NCBI RefSeq assembly: GCF_003716325.1
Contig: NZ_RDSR01000007.1
Location: 62,001-126,000 of the forward strand
Length of the DNA: 64,000 nucleotides
Source of the DNA: Cryobacterium tepidiphilum
Lineage (GTDB): Bacteria > Actinomycetota > Actinomycetes > Actinomycetales > Microbacteriaceae
Direction of reading: 5' to 3'
A program made the position numbers and the translations under genes. A model generated the notes under the pieces. It did not search any database, was not told where the DNA came from, and saw nothing but the letters and a program-made list of their open reading frames with translations. The first letter of the stretch is position 1; the number at the start of each line of letters is the position of its first letter. Positions 20,278 to 28,314 of the stretch are shown in pieces.

Positions 20278-20895
20278 TCAGCTCAGGGCCATGGGGCCGT
20301 GCGTGGCGGCGTGGGCCTTCGTCGCCACCGGTCCGATGACGCCGATCTTCACCCCGGTCACGTGGGCGAGGTGCTCGACGGTCTCGACCTCGTGCCGTTT
20401 GGCGGCGTGGATCATGATCGCCGCGCACGCCTCCGAGTCTGCGAGCGCATCATGGTGGGCGAAGTCCTCGAATCCGGCGGCCATAGCGGCGACCGGCAGG
20501 CGGTAGGAGTCGAGATGGTAGGTGCGCCGCGCCACCTGGAGGCTGCACACGTAGTGGAAGTCAGGGATGGGCACGTCGCTGGCCAAGCAGGCACCCTTGA
20601 TCACGCCGAGGTCGAAGCCCGCGTTGTGGGCGACCAGGTGGTCGCCGTCGGCGAAGGCGACCAGGTCGGGAAGTTGCTCGTGCCAGCCGGCCGCGGTCTC
20701 GACATCCGTTGGCCGGATGCCGTGGATGCGGATGTTCCATTCCAGGAAGGCGTCGTGGCCCACCGGCGGCTTGATGTACCAGCTGGCCCGATCGACCACG
20801 CGAGCGCCCCGAACCTTGACCAGGCCCACTGAGCAGGCGGACGCGCTTGAGGAATTGGCGGTCTCGAAATCGATGGCGGTGAAGTTCAGGGGCAC
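20278..20895 (-). CDS. DEDD 3'-5' exonuclease domain protein
   Basis: 205 residues with a DnaQ-like exonuclease domain: Exo I FTAIDFETANS at the N-terminus, Exo II in HNAGFDLGVI near residue 90, and Exo III in HHDALADSEACA near residue 153, giving the D-E-D-H-D set of a DEDDh exonuclease. It resembles stand-alone epsilon-like proofreading or RNase T-type enzymes. Its substrate is unknown. The start is GTG 20895, divergent from ychF. Confidence 0.85.
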   Translation of the reverse strand: MPLNFTAIDFETANSSSASACSVGLVKVRGARVVDRASWYIKPPVGHDAFLEWNIRIHGIRPTDVETAAGWHEQLPDLVAFADGDHLVAHNAGFDLGVIKGACLASDVPIPDFHYVCSLQVARRTYHLDSYRLPVAAMAAGFEDFAHHDALADSEACAAIMIHAAKRHEVETVEHLAHVTGVKIGVIGPVATKAHAATHGPMALS

Positions 20896-20977
20896 TGCCT
20901 CATGGTCTCATGGGCCACCGACATCACCGATTCGGCTCGGCGGGGTGTCCCAGGGCCAGCCGGTACGATGGAGTCTC

Positions 20978-22051
20978 GTGGCTCTCACTATCGCAATCGT
21001 CGGACTGCCCAACGTCGGCAAGTCCACCCTGTTCAACGCGCTCACCCGCAACCAGGTCCTGGCCGCGAACTATCCGTTTGCGACCATCGAACCGAACGTC
21101 GGTGTGGTGAACCTGCCGGACAGCCGACTCGACACCCTCGCCGAGATCTTCGCGAGTGAGCGCGTCCTGCCGGCGCCGGTGTCGTTCGTCGACATCGCCG
21201 GCATCGTGCGCGGGGCCAGCGAGGGGGAGGGGCTGGGCAACAAGTTCCTGGCCAACATTCGAGAAGCGGATGCGATCGCCCAGGTCATCCGCGGATTCGC
21301 CGACCCCGACGTGGTGCACGTCGACGGCGCGGTCAACCCGGCCAGCGACATGGAGACCATCAACACGGAGCTCATCCTCGCCGACCTGCAGACGCTCGAG
21401 AAGGCCGAGGCCCGCTACGAGAAAGAGGTCAAGGGCCGCAAGCTCGACCCCTCGGTGCTGGAGACCGCGAAGGCTGCTGCGGCGATCCTCGATTCCGGAA
21501 GGCCGCTGTCGTCAGCGACCATCGACCTGGAGCCGATCCGCGAGCTCGGACTGCTCACCGCCAAGCCCTTCATCTATGTCTTCAACGTCGACGAGGCCGT
21601 GCTGCAGGACCAGGCGAAGCTCGACCAGTTGGCCGCACTCGTGGCGCCGGCGAAGGCCGTGTTCCTCGACGCGAAGCTCGAGTCGGAGCTGATCGAGCTC
21701 GACCCTGAGGACGCCGCCGAGATGTTGGCGTCGACGGGCCAGGAGGAGAGCGGCCTCGACCAGCTGGCGCGCGTGGGCTTCAGCACCCTGGGACTGCAGA
21801 CCTACCTGACCGCCGGCCCCAAGGAATCCCGGGCGTGGACGATCCACCAGGGCTGGACGGCTCCGCAGGCGGCCGGGGTCATCCACACGGACTTCCAGAA
21901 GGGCTTCATCAAGGCGGAGATCATCTCCTTCGACGACCTTGTCGACGCCGGATCGGTCGCCGAGGCCCGCGCCAAGGGCAAGGCCCGCATGGAGGGCAAG
22001 GACTACGTCATGCAGGACGGCGACGTGGTGGAGTTCCGGTTTAACGTCTAG
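20978..22051 (+). CDS. ychF: Redox-regulated ATPase YchF (OLA1/Obg-like)
   Basis: 357 residues. The N-terminal P-loop domain has IVGLPNVGKSTLFN at 6-19, followed by a coiled-coil insertion and a C-terminal TGS domain (RAWTIHQGWTAPQAAGVIHTD). YchF binds ribosomes and hydrolyses ATP, with roles in stress tolerance. I use GTG 20978 because homology begins there and GGAG precedes it; a longer frame starting at 20567 overlaps the exonuclease gene. A TACGAT -10 lies at 20964-20969. Confidence 0.94.
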   Translation: MALTIAIVGLPNVGKSTLFNALTRNQVLAANYPFATIEPNVGVVNLPDSRLDTLAEIFASERVLPAPVSFVDIAGIVRGASEGEGLGNKFLANIREADAIAQVIRGFADPDVVHVDGAVNPASDMETINTELILADLQTLEKAEARYEKEVKGRKLDPSVLETAKAAAAILDSGRPLSSATIDLEPIRELGLLTAKPFIYVFNVDEAVLQDQAKLDQLAALVAPAKAVFLDAKLESELIELDPEDAAEMLASTGQEESGLDQLARVGFSTLGLQTYLTAGPKESRAWTIHQGWTAPQAAGVIHTDFQKGFIKAEIISFDDLVDAGSVAEARAKGKARMEGKDYVMQDGDVVEFRFNV

Positions 22052-22078
22052 CGTTATTGACGCAACGCGTTATAGCAT
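22051..22078. promoter_or_regulatory. Promoter/operator region of the higBA module
   Basis: Two direct copies of GCGTTAT (22051-22057 and 22067-22073) flank a palindrome AACGCGTT (22064-22071). TAGCAT (22073-22078) is placed six bases before the higB GTG. HigA proteins usually repress their own promoter through such short repeats, so this is the likely operator. No confident -35 was found. Confidence 0.45.
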
Positions 22079-22084
22079 GATTGC

Positions 22085-22366
22085 GTGATCAGGTCGTTCG
22101 GCGACAAGGACACCGAACGATTGTGGCGTCGTGAACGCGTCCCGTCGATCGATCCTCGGGTTCATCGGGTGGCACTGCGCAAGCTTCGCCAGGTAGGAGC
22201 TGCGGAGGCGCTCAACGAGCTCCGCGTGCCACCAGGGAACCGGCTCGAAGCGCTGAAAGGCGATCGGTCCGGGTAATACGGCATCAGAATCAATGACCAG
22301 GGGCGGATTTGTTTCGTATGGACGGACGCTGGGCCAGAGGAGGTGGAGATCGTTGACTATCACTGA
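22085..22366 (+). pseudogene. higB: HigB-type toxin (RelE superfamily) with an internal stop codon
   Basis: Read through one TAA (22274-22276, codon 64), the frame encodes a full HigB of about 93 residues: IRSFGDKDTERLWRRE at the start, then LEALKGDRSG, then the stop, then YGIRINDQGRICFVWTDAG and EEVEIVDYH. The family consensus at the stop is Q (CAG or CAA), so a single C-to-T change from CAA explains it. The normally conserved W of NDQWRICF is also G here. HigB toxins cleave mRNA on the ribosome; this copy would lack its C-terminal third and is presumably dead. The 3' end overlaps higA. Confidence 0.8.
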
Positions 22367-22664
22367 CACGAGCGACAAGCTCGCTCCCATCCACCCCGGT
22401 GAAGTGCTCATGGAGGACTTCATCGAGGGCTTCGGCATCACGCAGAACAAGCTGGCGGTGTCAATCGGTGTGCCGCCGCGACGTATCAACGAGATTGTGC
22501 ATGGCAAGCGGGCCATCACAGCGGACACTGCCCTGCGCCTCGCGAAGTATTTCGACACGTCGGCGCAGTTCTGGCTCAACCTGCAGACGCGCTACGACCT
22601 CGACTTGGCCGAGGATCGCGTGGCGGACCAGATCGCCGCCATCGCGCCGCTAAAGGTTGCATGA
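22353..22664 (+). CDS. higA: HigA family addiction module antitoxin
   Basis: 103 residues with the family's opening LAPIHPGEVLMEDFIEGFGI, an HTH_3/XRE helix-turn-helix (TQNKLAVSIGVPPRRINEIV) and the LRLAKYFDTSAQFWLNLQTR segment. It neutralises HigB and represses the operon. TTG 22353 was chosen: it has an AGAGGAGG ribosome-binding site, starts just before the homology and overlaps the last codons of the toxin. An ATG at 22293 would add 20 non-homologous residues inside the toxin. The antitoxin frame is intact although its toxin is broken. Confidence 0.85.
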   Translation: MTITDTSDKLAPIHPGEVLMEDFIEGFGITQNKLAVSIGVPPRRINEIVHGKRAITADTALRLAKYFDTSAQFWLNLQTRYDLDLAEDRVADQIAAIAPLKVA

Positions 22665-22783
22665 GTCGTTCGCATGGGAACGCGGCCGGCGCTCGTGTCG
22701 CTCATCGACCAATCTCGTGCCGTTCTATGCCGCGCCGACGCTCCGGCCACGGGCCGAACATTATCATTCTGAGGCAGGAAAAC

Positions 22784-23044
22784 GTGGATGACGAAGAGTT
22801 CTACACGCCGCATGAACCTCCGCCTTAGCGGCGAGGCACGGCCCTGGTGTTCGTCTGGGTGGTGTGCGTCGCACTGTTCGTGCTTGGCCTTGTCCTGGTC
22901 ACAGGTGATTGGCCCAAATTTGAGCGCGCGCCGCACGATCCGTCGCGGATCCTAGGCTGGTTCTGCCTTGTCTACCCGCTGGTTCTTGCCGCTCATAGAA
23001 GTCATCGGCCCAGCTCACTGTCTCGATTGACCCGGTCTCGATAG
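22784..23044 (+). pseudogene. Small membrane protein remnant with an internal TAG
   Basis: From GTG 22784 (AGGAAAAC just upstream) the frame reads MDDEEFYTPHEPPP, a TAG at 22826-22828, then RRGTALVFVWVVCVALFVLG and a second hydrophobic stretch (ILGWFCLVYPLVLAA) before a terminal stop at 23042-23044. The acidic, proline-ending N-terminus joined to two membrane helices looks like one small membrane protein interrupted by a nonsense mutation. Re-initiation at GTG 22847 could still make the membrane part. No family was recognised, so an accidental frame remains possible. The rest of the 22665-23065 interval holds nothing I can name. Confidence 0.4.
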
Positions 23045-23065
23045 ACGACCGCCGCGGTCGAGCGG

Positions 23066-23773
23066 TCAGCATGCCGACATCGCGGCGACGATGCCGGCGG
23101 CCGACCCGTGCCACGGCGCGCCGTGTCCGGGGAGAACCCAGGATGCCGGAACCTCTGCAAGCCGATTGAGCGAGGCGCGTGCCACCTCCGGCTCGTCGGT
23201 GAAGGGAGCCGGTTGCGGGCCTTCGTGGCCGGTGAGCACGTGTCGGGTGGTGAGTGCGTCGCCCACGAAGACGGCATCCGCCGCCGGGACGTGCACGGCG
23301 ATGCTGCCGGGCGAGTGCCCCGGCATGCCGATGATGGCCGGGCGGCCCGGCAAATCGAGAACATCGCCGTCAGCGACCTCGACGACGTCCTGCACATGGT
23401 GAGTTCGCAGCGCATTCTTGCGCAGCCCGTAGGCGAAGAAGCCGAGCGTGGGCGCGAGCCGCGCTGGTCCCATCGGCGTCTTCGGCTTCTCCCCGGTGCG
23501 CACGCGATGGGCGTCGGCGGAATGGATGAAGACGGGCACGCCCGCCTCGTGGCGCAGGCGCTCAGCGAAGCCGATGTGGTCGCTGTCGCCGTGGGTGAGG
23601 ACGAGCCCGCGGATGTCGGAGAGCGGCCGCCCGAGCGCATCCAGCTCTCGACGTAAGTCGCCCCAGTGGCCCGGCAGGCCGGCGTCGATCAGCGTGATCC
23701 CCTCGGGGAGGTCGACGAGATACGAGGCGACGATGTCATTGCCCAGGCGGTGCAGGTGCGGCGCGAGCCTCAT
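23066..23773 (-). CDS. MBL fold metallo-hydrolase
   Basis: 235 residues of the metallo-beta-lactamase fold. The metal motif HxDxDH is visible as THGDSDHIGF near residue 60, followed by GMPGHSPGSIAVH near 130, a bridging D in VFVGDALTTR near 150 and VLPGHGAPWHG near the C-terminus. Such enzymes hydrolyse thioesters, lactones or phosphodiesters; the substrate is not predictable. It is divergent from a TetR regulator over a double palindrome, so it is probably that regulator's target. Confidence 0.87.
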   Translation of the reverse strand: MRLAPHLHRLGNDIVASYLVDLPEGITLIDAGLPGHWGDLRRELDALGRPLSDIRGLVLTHGDSDHIGFAERLRHEAGVPVFIHSADAHRVRTGEKPKTPMGPARLAPTLGFFAYGLRKNALRTHHVQDVVEVADGDVLDLPGRPAIIGMPGHSPGSIAVHVPAADAVFVGDALTTRHVLTGHEGPQPAPFTDEPEVARASLNRLAEVPASWVLPGHGAPWHGSAAGIVAAMSAC

Positions 23774-23796
23774 GTCGATTCCTTTCGATTGGCATG

Positions 23797-23822
23797 GCTA
23801 CGATACGTAGCTATCATAGCTA
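23797..23822. promoter_or_regulatory. Two overlapping palindromic operators between the MBL and TetR genes
   Basis: GCTACGATACGTAGC (23797-23811) is a perfect palindrome around ATA. TAGCTATCATAGCTA (23808-23822) is a second perfect palindrome around C, sharing four bases with the first. They lie in the 72-base divergent gap. TetR dimers bind such 15-base dyads, so a pair of dimers autoregulating both genes is the likely reading. Confidence 0.7.
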
Positions 23823-23845
23823 ATGTCAATAGCGAGGAGATTCGG

Positions 23846-24370
23846 ATGCCGACACCGATACGCACCACCAATGAGGAGATCATCACAGCCGCCCAGGACA
23901 TCCTCGAATCCGGGGGACCGGCGGGGCTCACCATGCAGGCGGTGGCCGCGCGGGTCGGTGTTCGCGCCCCCTCGCTGTACAAGCGGTTCCAGGATCGGGA
24001 GGCCTTGCTCGCCGCTGTCACCGTTGCGTCGATCGAAGCGCTCACCGAGCGCCTCGACGCGGCCGCACCTGACCTGGCACGTCTGGCCGAGGCCTATCGG
24101 GGGTTCGCTCACAGCCGGCCGCAGGCCTTCCGGCTGATCTTCACGACATCCGCTCCTGAGGAGGTGTTGCAGCGCTCAGCCGAGCCCGTCATCCGCGCCG
24201 CCGCCGCTCTGGTCGGCGACGCGCACGCACTGGATGCCGCCCGGCTGCTCACCGCCTGGGCCACCGGATTCGTGCAGATGGAGCTTGCCGGGGCCTTCCG
24301 TCTCGGCGGGGATGTCGAGCACGCCTTCGATTACGGCCTGCAACGCCTGGTCGTCGCGCTAGGAGCCTGA
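23846..24370 (+). CDS. TetR/AcrR family regulator with WHG-type C-terminus
   Basis: 174 residues. The N-terminal TetR helix-turn-helix is clear (GLTMQAVAARVGVRAPSLYKRF, about 29-50). The C-terminal ligand domain has the AYRGFAHSRPQAFRLIF segment typical of WHG-domain TetR proteins. ATG 23846 has GAGGAGA upstream; the longer frame from 23666 overlaps the divergent gene and operators. It probably represses itself and the MBL hydrolase through the palindromes at 23797-23822. The ligand is unknown. Confidence 0.88.
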   Translation: MPTPIRTTNEEIITAAQDILESGGPAGLTMQAVAARVGVRAPSLYKRFQDREALLAAVTVASIEALTERLDAAAPDLARLAEAYRGFAHSRPQAFRLIFTTSAPEEVLQRSAEPVIRAAAALVGDAHALDAARLLTAWATGFVQMELAGAFRLGGDVEHAFDYGLQRLVVALGA

Positions 24371-24480
24371 TGGTGTCGGCCAGGTGGGCGGCAGCGAATG
24401 GATACGGTGCACGTCGCCACCGGGTCTGCGTGGGCAGTGCGCTAGCGTGGAGCGCATCGCCACGGATCACAGGGGGCCGC

Positions 24481-24963
24481 ATGTCGTACATCGTCGACTT
24501 CGAGAACGTATCGTCCGTCGGCCTCGAATCGTCACCGGTCGCCCCGGCGCTCGCCGGTCTGCGCGCGAACGAGGCACGCTACTTCAGGAACAAGTACGAC
24601 CACGTCTTCACGGTGAGCCCGGCCGACGAGGTTCCGGAAGTGGTCGAGTGGGTGAGCCGGATTCTCGAGGACGAGCGCGACATCGTCATCGGATCCCCGC
24701 CGCTTGAGGCGACGACGTTCGCGGCTGGCGGCATCCGATTCGCCTACGTGTTCTACGAGTCGGGGCTGTCGATCAATGTGATGTACACGATCGAGGACGG
24801 GCAGAAGCGAGCCGTCGGGTTCAAACTCGCCGAAGGCATGGAGGTGCCCGAGGAACTGGCGTCGCGCTTCAAATTCGCGCGCCAAAAGTCGAAGCTCGCC
24901 GGTGAGATCCGCGGTTCCTTCTTCGTGATCAAGGGCGAGTACCAAAGTCCATCGGGGGAGTGA
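24481..24963 (+). CDS. Hypothetical protein of unknown family
   Basis: 160 residues beginning MSYIVDFENVSSVGLESS, soluble, mixed alpha/beta, with no membrane helix or recognised catalytic motif. The C-terminal part (ASRFKFARQKSKLAGEI, RGSFFVIKGEYQ) is basic and could touch nucleic acid, but this is only an impression. ATG 24481 has AGGGGG upstream. It lies 110 bases after the TetR gene and 32 before a DinB-fold gene, with codon use like its neighbours. Confidence 0.6.
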   Translation: MSYIVDFENVSSVGLESSPVAPALAGLRANEARYFRNKYDHVFTVSPADEVPEVVEWVSRILEDERDIVIGSPPLEATTFAAGGIRFAYVFYESGLSINVMYTIEDGQKRAVGFKLAEGMEVPEELASRFKFARQKSKLAGEIRGSFFVIKGEYQSPSGE

Positions 24964-24995
24964 CGGCTGTCGGTGGCCGCTGCTACCGTTCCCTC

Positions 24996-25577
24996 ATGAA
25001 TCGACGAGACCTCTTTCTCATGTCCGACGCTGCACTTCGCGATGTGATCGACATGATCGACCGCGATCAGCTGTCGCTTCCGGCGCCGGCCGAGTGGTCG
25101 CGAAAGCCTGACCCCACGCTCCGTGACATCCTCGGCTACCACGCCTACGACGAGGCCTGGGTTCCCGACGTTCTCGCCGGCCGCACGGCCGAGGAGGTCG
25201 GCAGCCGGTACGACGGTGACCTGCTCGGCGACGATCCCATTGCCAGCTACGACGCGATCAACGACGCCGCGACGGATGCCGTGAACCGAGACCTGGACTA
25301 CGACAAGATCGTGCACCTCAGCTACGGGGACTTTCCCCTCGGCGACTACCTCGTGCACACCAGCATCTATCGGGCGTTTCAGGCCTGGTCGATCGGGCAC
25401 TTCCTCGGACTCGACTACTCGCTGCCTGAGGCATTGGTCGACGGATTATGGGAGCACATCGGGCCGCAGATCGATGACTTCCGGGCGATGGGGGTCTTTC
25501 CGCCGGAGGTCCAGGCGCCTGAGGGCGCCGATAGCGAGACACGACTGCTCGCGAAGGCCGGGTACTGGGTGCCGTGA
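24996..25577 (+). CDS. DinB-fold / maleylpyruvate isomerase-like metal-binding protein
   Basis: 193 residues resembling the TIGR03086/MDMPI N-terminal four-helix bundle. An N-terminal helix is followed by LRDILGYHAYDEAWVPDVLAG with a metal-type histidine, LGDYLVHTSIYRAFQAWSIGH further on with two more, and a C-terminal GVFPPEVQAPEGADSETRLLAKAGYWVP tail typical of the family. Such proteins are thought to bind a metal and act in thiol-dependent chemistry; the function here is unproven. TACCGT (24984-24989) sits six bases before the ATG, so the gene is probably leaderless. Confidence 0.72.
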   Translation: MNRRDLFLMSDAALRDVIDMIDRDQLSLPAPAEWSRKPDPTLRDILGYHAYDEAWVPDVLAGRTAEEVGSRYDGDLLGDDPIASYDAINDAATDAVNRDLDYDKIVHLSYGDFPLGDYLVHTSIYRAFQAWSIGHFLGLDYSLPEALVDGLWEHIGPQIDDFRAMGVFPPEVQAPEGADSETRLLAKAGYWVP

Positions 25578-25690
25578 TTCCGAGCCGGATGAGGGTTCCC
25601 CCCCACCCGACCGGATGATGAAATCCATGGGGCATTGGGTTGGCGTGATCCGCCAGGTCGCATGGCGTTCCGCCTGCCGTGACAGGACAC

Positions 25691-26167
25691 TCACCCGATC
25701 ATGTAGACCAGGCCACGTCCGTCCTCGGCCAGCCGCGCGGTGTATTCCCGTGCGCTCGAGAGATATTGCGCGACGTATGCCACCTTTCTGTCGGAGGGCT
25801 CGTTGAACATATCGATGCCCGTCAGCCGCGCACTGATAGTGGCGTCATCGAATTGGGCCAAGTCCGTGGCGACACGATCGACTTCGTCTGGGCTCAGCGC
25901 CCGCTGGTAGGAGATCCACCCTGTCCGTGTATGAGTCACCTGCCCCACGACGAGATGGAACGCGGGCCGTGGGAGCTCGCCGGGCAGTGGGCTGAAGAGC
26001 GTCTGCAAATATGACCAGCACTTATCCAGGTAGAGCACCTCGGAGCGGAGATCCTGAGGACCCCATGCATCCATAAGCGGATCCTGCGAGAGGAACAGAC
26101 TGGGGGTGGCGAGCGCGCGTGGATATTCGTCCCGGGTGATCGGATATGCGCAGTAGCGGATTCCCAT
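25691..26167 (-). CDS. DUF1877 (YfbM-like) family protein
   Basis: 158 residues beginning MGIRYCAYPITRDEY, with the LDKCWSYLQTLFS and FHLVVGQVTHTRTGWISYQRA stretches of YfbM/DUF1877 proteins and a C-terminal helix (VAQYLSSAREYTARLAEDG). Size agrees with the family (about 160). Function unknown; the family is often patchy and laterally acquired. The start at ATG 26167 is set by homology; the upstream extension to 26305 carries no similarity. Confidence 0.75.
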   Translation of the reverse strand: MGIRYCAYPITRDEYPRALATPSLFLSQDPLMDAWGPQDLRSEVLYLDKCWSYLQTLFSPLPGELPRPAFHLVVGQVTHTRTGWISYQRALSPDEVDRVATDLAQFDDATISARLTGIDMFNEPSDRKVAYVAQYLSSAREYTARLAEDGRGLVYMIG

Positions 26168-26277
26168 GGCATCAGGTTGCTCGCTGGCGCTCCTGTAGAA
26201 AGCCAGCCTGCCTCGGTTTGTGTACAAGTCCGACGCAAACAAGCCTGGTGAGGACGGAACTGCGCTGGCGGTGCCAC

Positions 26278-27510
26278 TCAGCGGGTAGCGTTCTTGCCCG
26301 CCCACGGGTCGTAATCGACCTCGAGCTCCGCCTGCGAAGGCCGCTCGTTCTCCGGCACGTGCTGCAGGTTCACCCGGATGCGATACCAGAGCGAGCTGGA
26401 GCCGCGCATCCCGTCGACCAGCACGTCGGCAGGTTCAAGGAGCGGCACCACGTCGGGGTGCTTGGACTTCCACCGGTCCAGGCCTTCAAGCGCCTCGGGC
26501 TTGGTCTTCGCGCGGGCGACCTCGATCAGCGGTATCAGCGACGCCCGCCGGCCGGATGCCCCGGCAGACTTCGGCGGCTTCTCGGCGGGGCCGAGCTCGT
26601 CTGCCAGGGCGAGCAGCGAGTCGAGGCTGCCCGCAGCCGCATCGATTCCGGCAGCCGGGTCGCCGCGTTCCATGAACCGGCCCGGAACCGTGAGGACGGT
26701 GAACTGATCGGGCCGGCACGTCGGCACCTCGTCCCAGTCCAGCGGGGTCGAGACGCGCGCGTCGGGCAGGGATCGCACCGAGTAGGCGGATGCCACGGTC
26801 CGGTCTTTCGCATTCTGGTTGAAGTCGACGAACACGCTTTCACCCCGCTCCTCCTTCCACCATTTCGCGGTGGCGAGGCCCGGCGCACGTCGCTCGACCT
26901 CCCGCGCCAGCGTCTCGGCGGCCAGCCGCACCTGGCGGTAGTCCCAGCGCGGCTGGATCCGCGCAGAGATGTGGATGCCACGCGATCCCGACGTCTTCGG
27001 CCAGCCGACGAGCCCGTGGGCGGTGAGCACGTCGCGGGCCACCATCGCCACGTCGACGATCTGCCGCCAGTCGACCCCGGGCATGGGATCAAGATCCACC
27101 CGCAGCTCGTCCGGGTGGTCGAGATCCTCGGCGCGGACCGGGTGCGGATTCAGGTCGATGCACCCGAGGTTCACGATCCACGCCAGCGCCGCCGCATCCC
27201 GCACCACCACCTCCTCGGCGGAGTTGCCCGACGCGTACTGCAGCGTCACGGTCTCGATCCAGTCGGGTCGCTTCTCCGGCGCGCGCTTCTGAAAGAACGC
27301 CTCCTGCCCGATGCCCTTGACGAAACGCTTCAGCACCATCGGTCGACCCGCGGCGCCGCGGAGCGCGCCATCAGCGACGGCCAGGTAATACCGCACCAGG
27401 TCAAGCTTCGTGAGCCCCGGCTCGGGGAAGACCACCTTGTCGGGATGCGAGATGCTCACCTCGCGGCCGCCGATGTCCAGCACCTCGGCCTTGCTCGTCG
27501 TCGGGCTCAC
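26278..27510 (-). CDS. Stand-alone LigD-type DNA primase-polymerase domain protein
   Basis: 410 residues of the LigD polymerase (archaeo-eukaryotic primase) family, which fills gaps and adds nucleotides in bacterial non-homologous end joining. VSISHPDKVVFPEPGLTK opens the domain; metal ligands are in RVDLDPMPG near residue 150, with the SRGIHI motif near residue 190 and the catalytic D in VFVDFNQNAKDRT near 240. No ligase or phosphoesterase domain and no Ku gene is in the window. GTG 27510 has the -10 TATGGT (27517-27522) six bases upstream. The C-terminal about 110 residues lie beyond the polymerase core and are Lys/Pro-rich in the linker. Confidence 0.87.
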   Translation of the reverse strand: MSPTTSKAEVLDIGGREVSISHPDKVVFPEPGLTKLDLVRYYLAVADGALRGAAGRPMVLKRFVKGIGQEAFFQKRAPEKRPDWIETVTLQYASGNSAEEVVVRDAAALAWIVNLGCIDLNPHPVRAEDLDHPDELRVDLDPMPGVDWRQIVDVAMVARDVLTAHGLVGWPKTSGSRGIHISARIQPRWDYRQVRLAAETLAREVERRAPGLATAKWWKEERGESVFVDFNQNAKDRTVASAYSVRSLPDARVSTPLDWDEVPTCRPDQFTVLTVPGRFMERGDPAAGIDAAAGSLDSLLALADELGPAEKPPKSAGASGRRASLIPLIEVARAKTKPEALEGLDRWKSKHPDVVPLLEPADVLVDGMRGSSSLWYRIRVNLQHVPENERPSQAELEVDYDPWAGKNATR

Positions 27511-27683
27511 GCCCTCACCATAGTCCGCTCCTGCGTTCGGCACAGCGACGCCTCGAAGGCTGATCCGGCACCTGCCTGGGGCTCTGGCGCGGATGCTGCT
27601 CGGGTTGCTACTGTCGAGCGCACGACGGACGGCATGAACGGACCGAGCCCATTCCGGACCGGTTCAGGCGAGCGGAGGGCACG

Positions 27684-28241
27684 ATGGCGCGGTTGGTGTA
27701 TTCGACGATCACGTCGCTCGATGGCTACGTGGCAGATGAAAGCGGCGACTTCTCCTGGGCAGCACCCGACGAGGAGGTGCATGCCTTCGTCAACGACACG
27801 CAGCGCCGCATCGGCACGTTCCTCTGCGGGCGCAAGCTGTACGAGGTGATGGCCTGGTGGGATACCGTGCCGCTGGAAGGTGAGCCACCCGTCATGTGGG
27901 ACTACGCCGGCATCTGGCGGGATGCCGACAAAGTCGTCTACTCCAGAACGTTGGAGTCCGTGCCGGACCCGAGAACCAGAATCGAGCACGACTTCGATGC
28001 GGACGCGGTGCGCGCGATGAAGGATTCGTCGAGCAGGGACATCAGCGTGGGCGGTCCGGACCTGGCGGGCCAGGCGCTCGCGAGCGGACTCGTGGACGAG
28101 GTGGAGGTCTTCGCCGTGCCCTGGCTGATCGGTGGCGGCACCCCGGCCTATCCCCGCGGCATCCGCGTGGCGCTGGACCTGCTCGAGGAGCGGCGCTTCA
28201 CGAGCGGCGTCGCCTACCTCCGTTACAACGTGAAGGGCTGA
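27684..28241 (+). CDS. Dihydrofolate reductase family protein (RibD C-terminal fold)
   Basis: 185 residues with the RibD_C/DHFR fold: VYSTITSLDGYVADESG at the start, a CGRKLYEVMAWWD segment near 53, and the NADPH-binding DISVGGPDLAGQALASGLVDE near 119. These proteins are NADPH-dependent reductases of uncertain substrate, not housekeeping DHFR. A paralogous but diverged gene lies at 28588-29109. ATG 27684 has GGAGGGC upstream. Confidence 0.85.
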   Translation: MARLVYSTITSLDGYVADESGDFSWAAPDEEVHAFVNDTQRRIGTFLCGRKLYEVMAWWDTVPLEGEPPVMWDYAGIWRDADKVVYSRTLESVPDPRTRIEHDFDADAVRAMKDSSSRDISVGGPDLAGQALASGLVDEVEVFAVPWLIGGGTPAYPRGIRVALDLLEERRFTSGVAYLRYNVKG

Positions 28242-28260
28242 AGCGCTGTCGTTCCACCCC

Positions 28261-28312
28261 CCAATCTGTCAACAAGTATTGACAGATTGGCGTTCGTCAA
28301 CGTAGGTTGACG
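28261..28312. promoter_or_regulatory. Promoter with two dyad operators before the small HTH gene
   Basis: CCAATCTGTCAA (28261-28272) pairs with TTGACAGATTGG (28279-28290), and CGTCAAC (28295-28301) pairs with GTTGACG (28306-28312). Both dyads share a GTCAA/TTGAC core. TTGACA (28279-28284) and TAGGTT (28303-28308), 18 bases apart, form a strong promoter, so the first dyad covers the -35 and the second the -10. The ATG follows the -10 by six bases. Confidence 0.72.
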
Positions 28313-28314
28313 TC

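Noticed and set aside
22057..22062. TTGACG as a -35 for higB
   Set aside because: The spacing to the TAGCAT -10 (22073) is only ten bases, too short for a sigma-70 type promoter.
22293..22352. ATG 22293 as the higA start
   Set aside because: It lies within the toxin frame, lacks a ribosome-binding site, and adds 20 residues not seen in HigA proteins; TTG 22353 has AGAGGAGG upstream.
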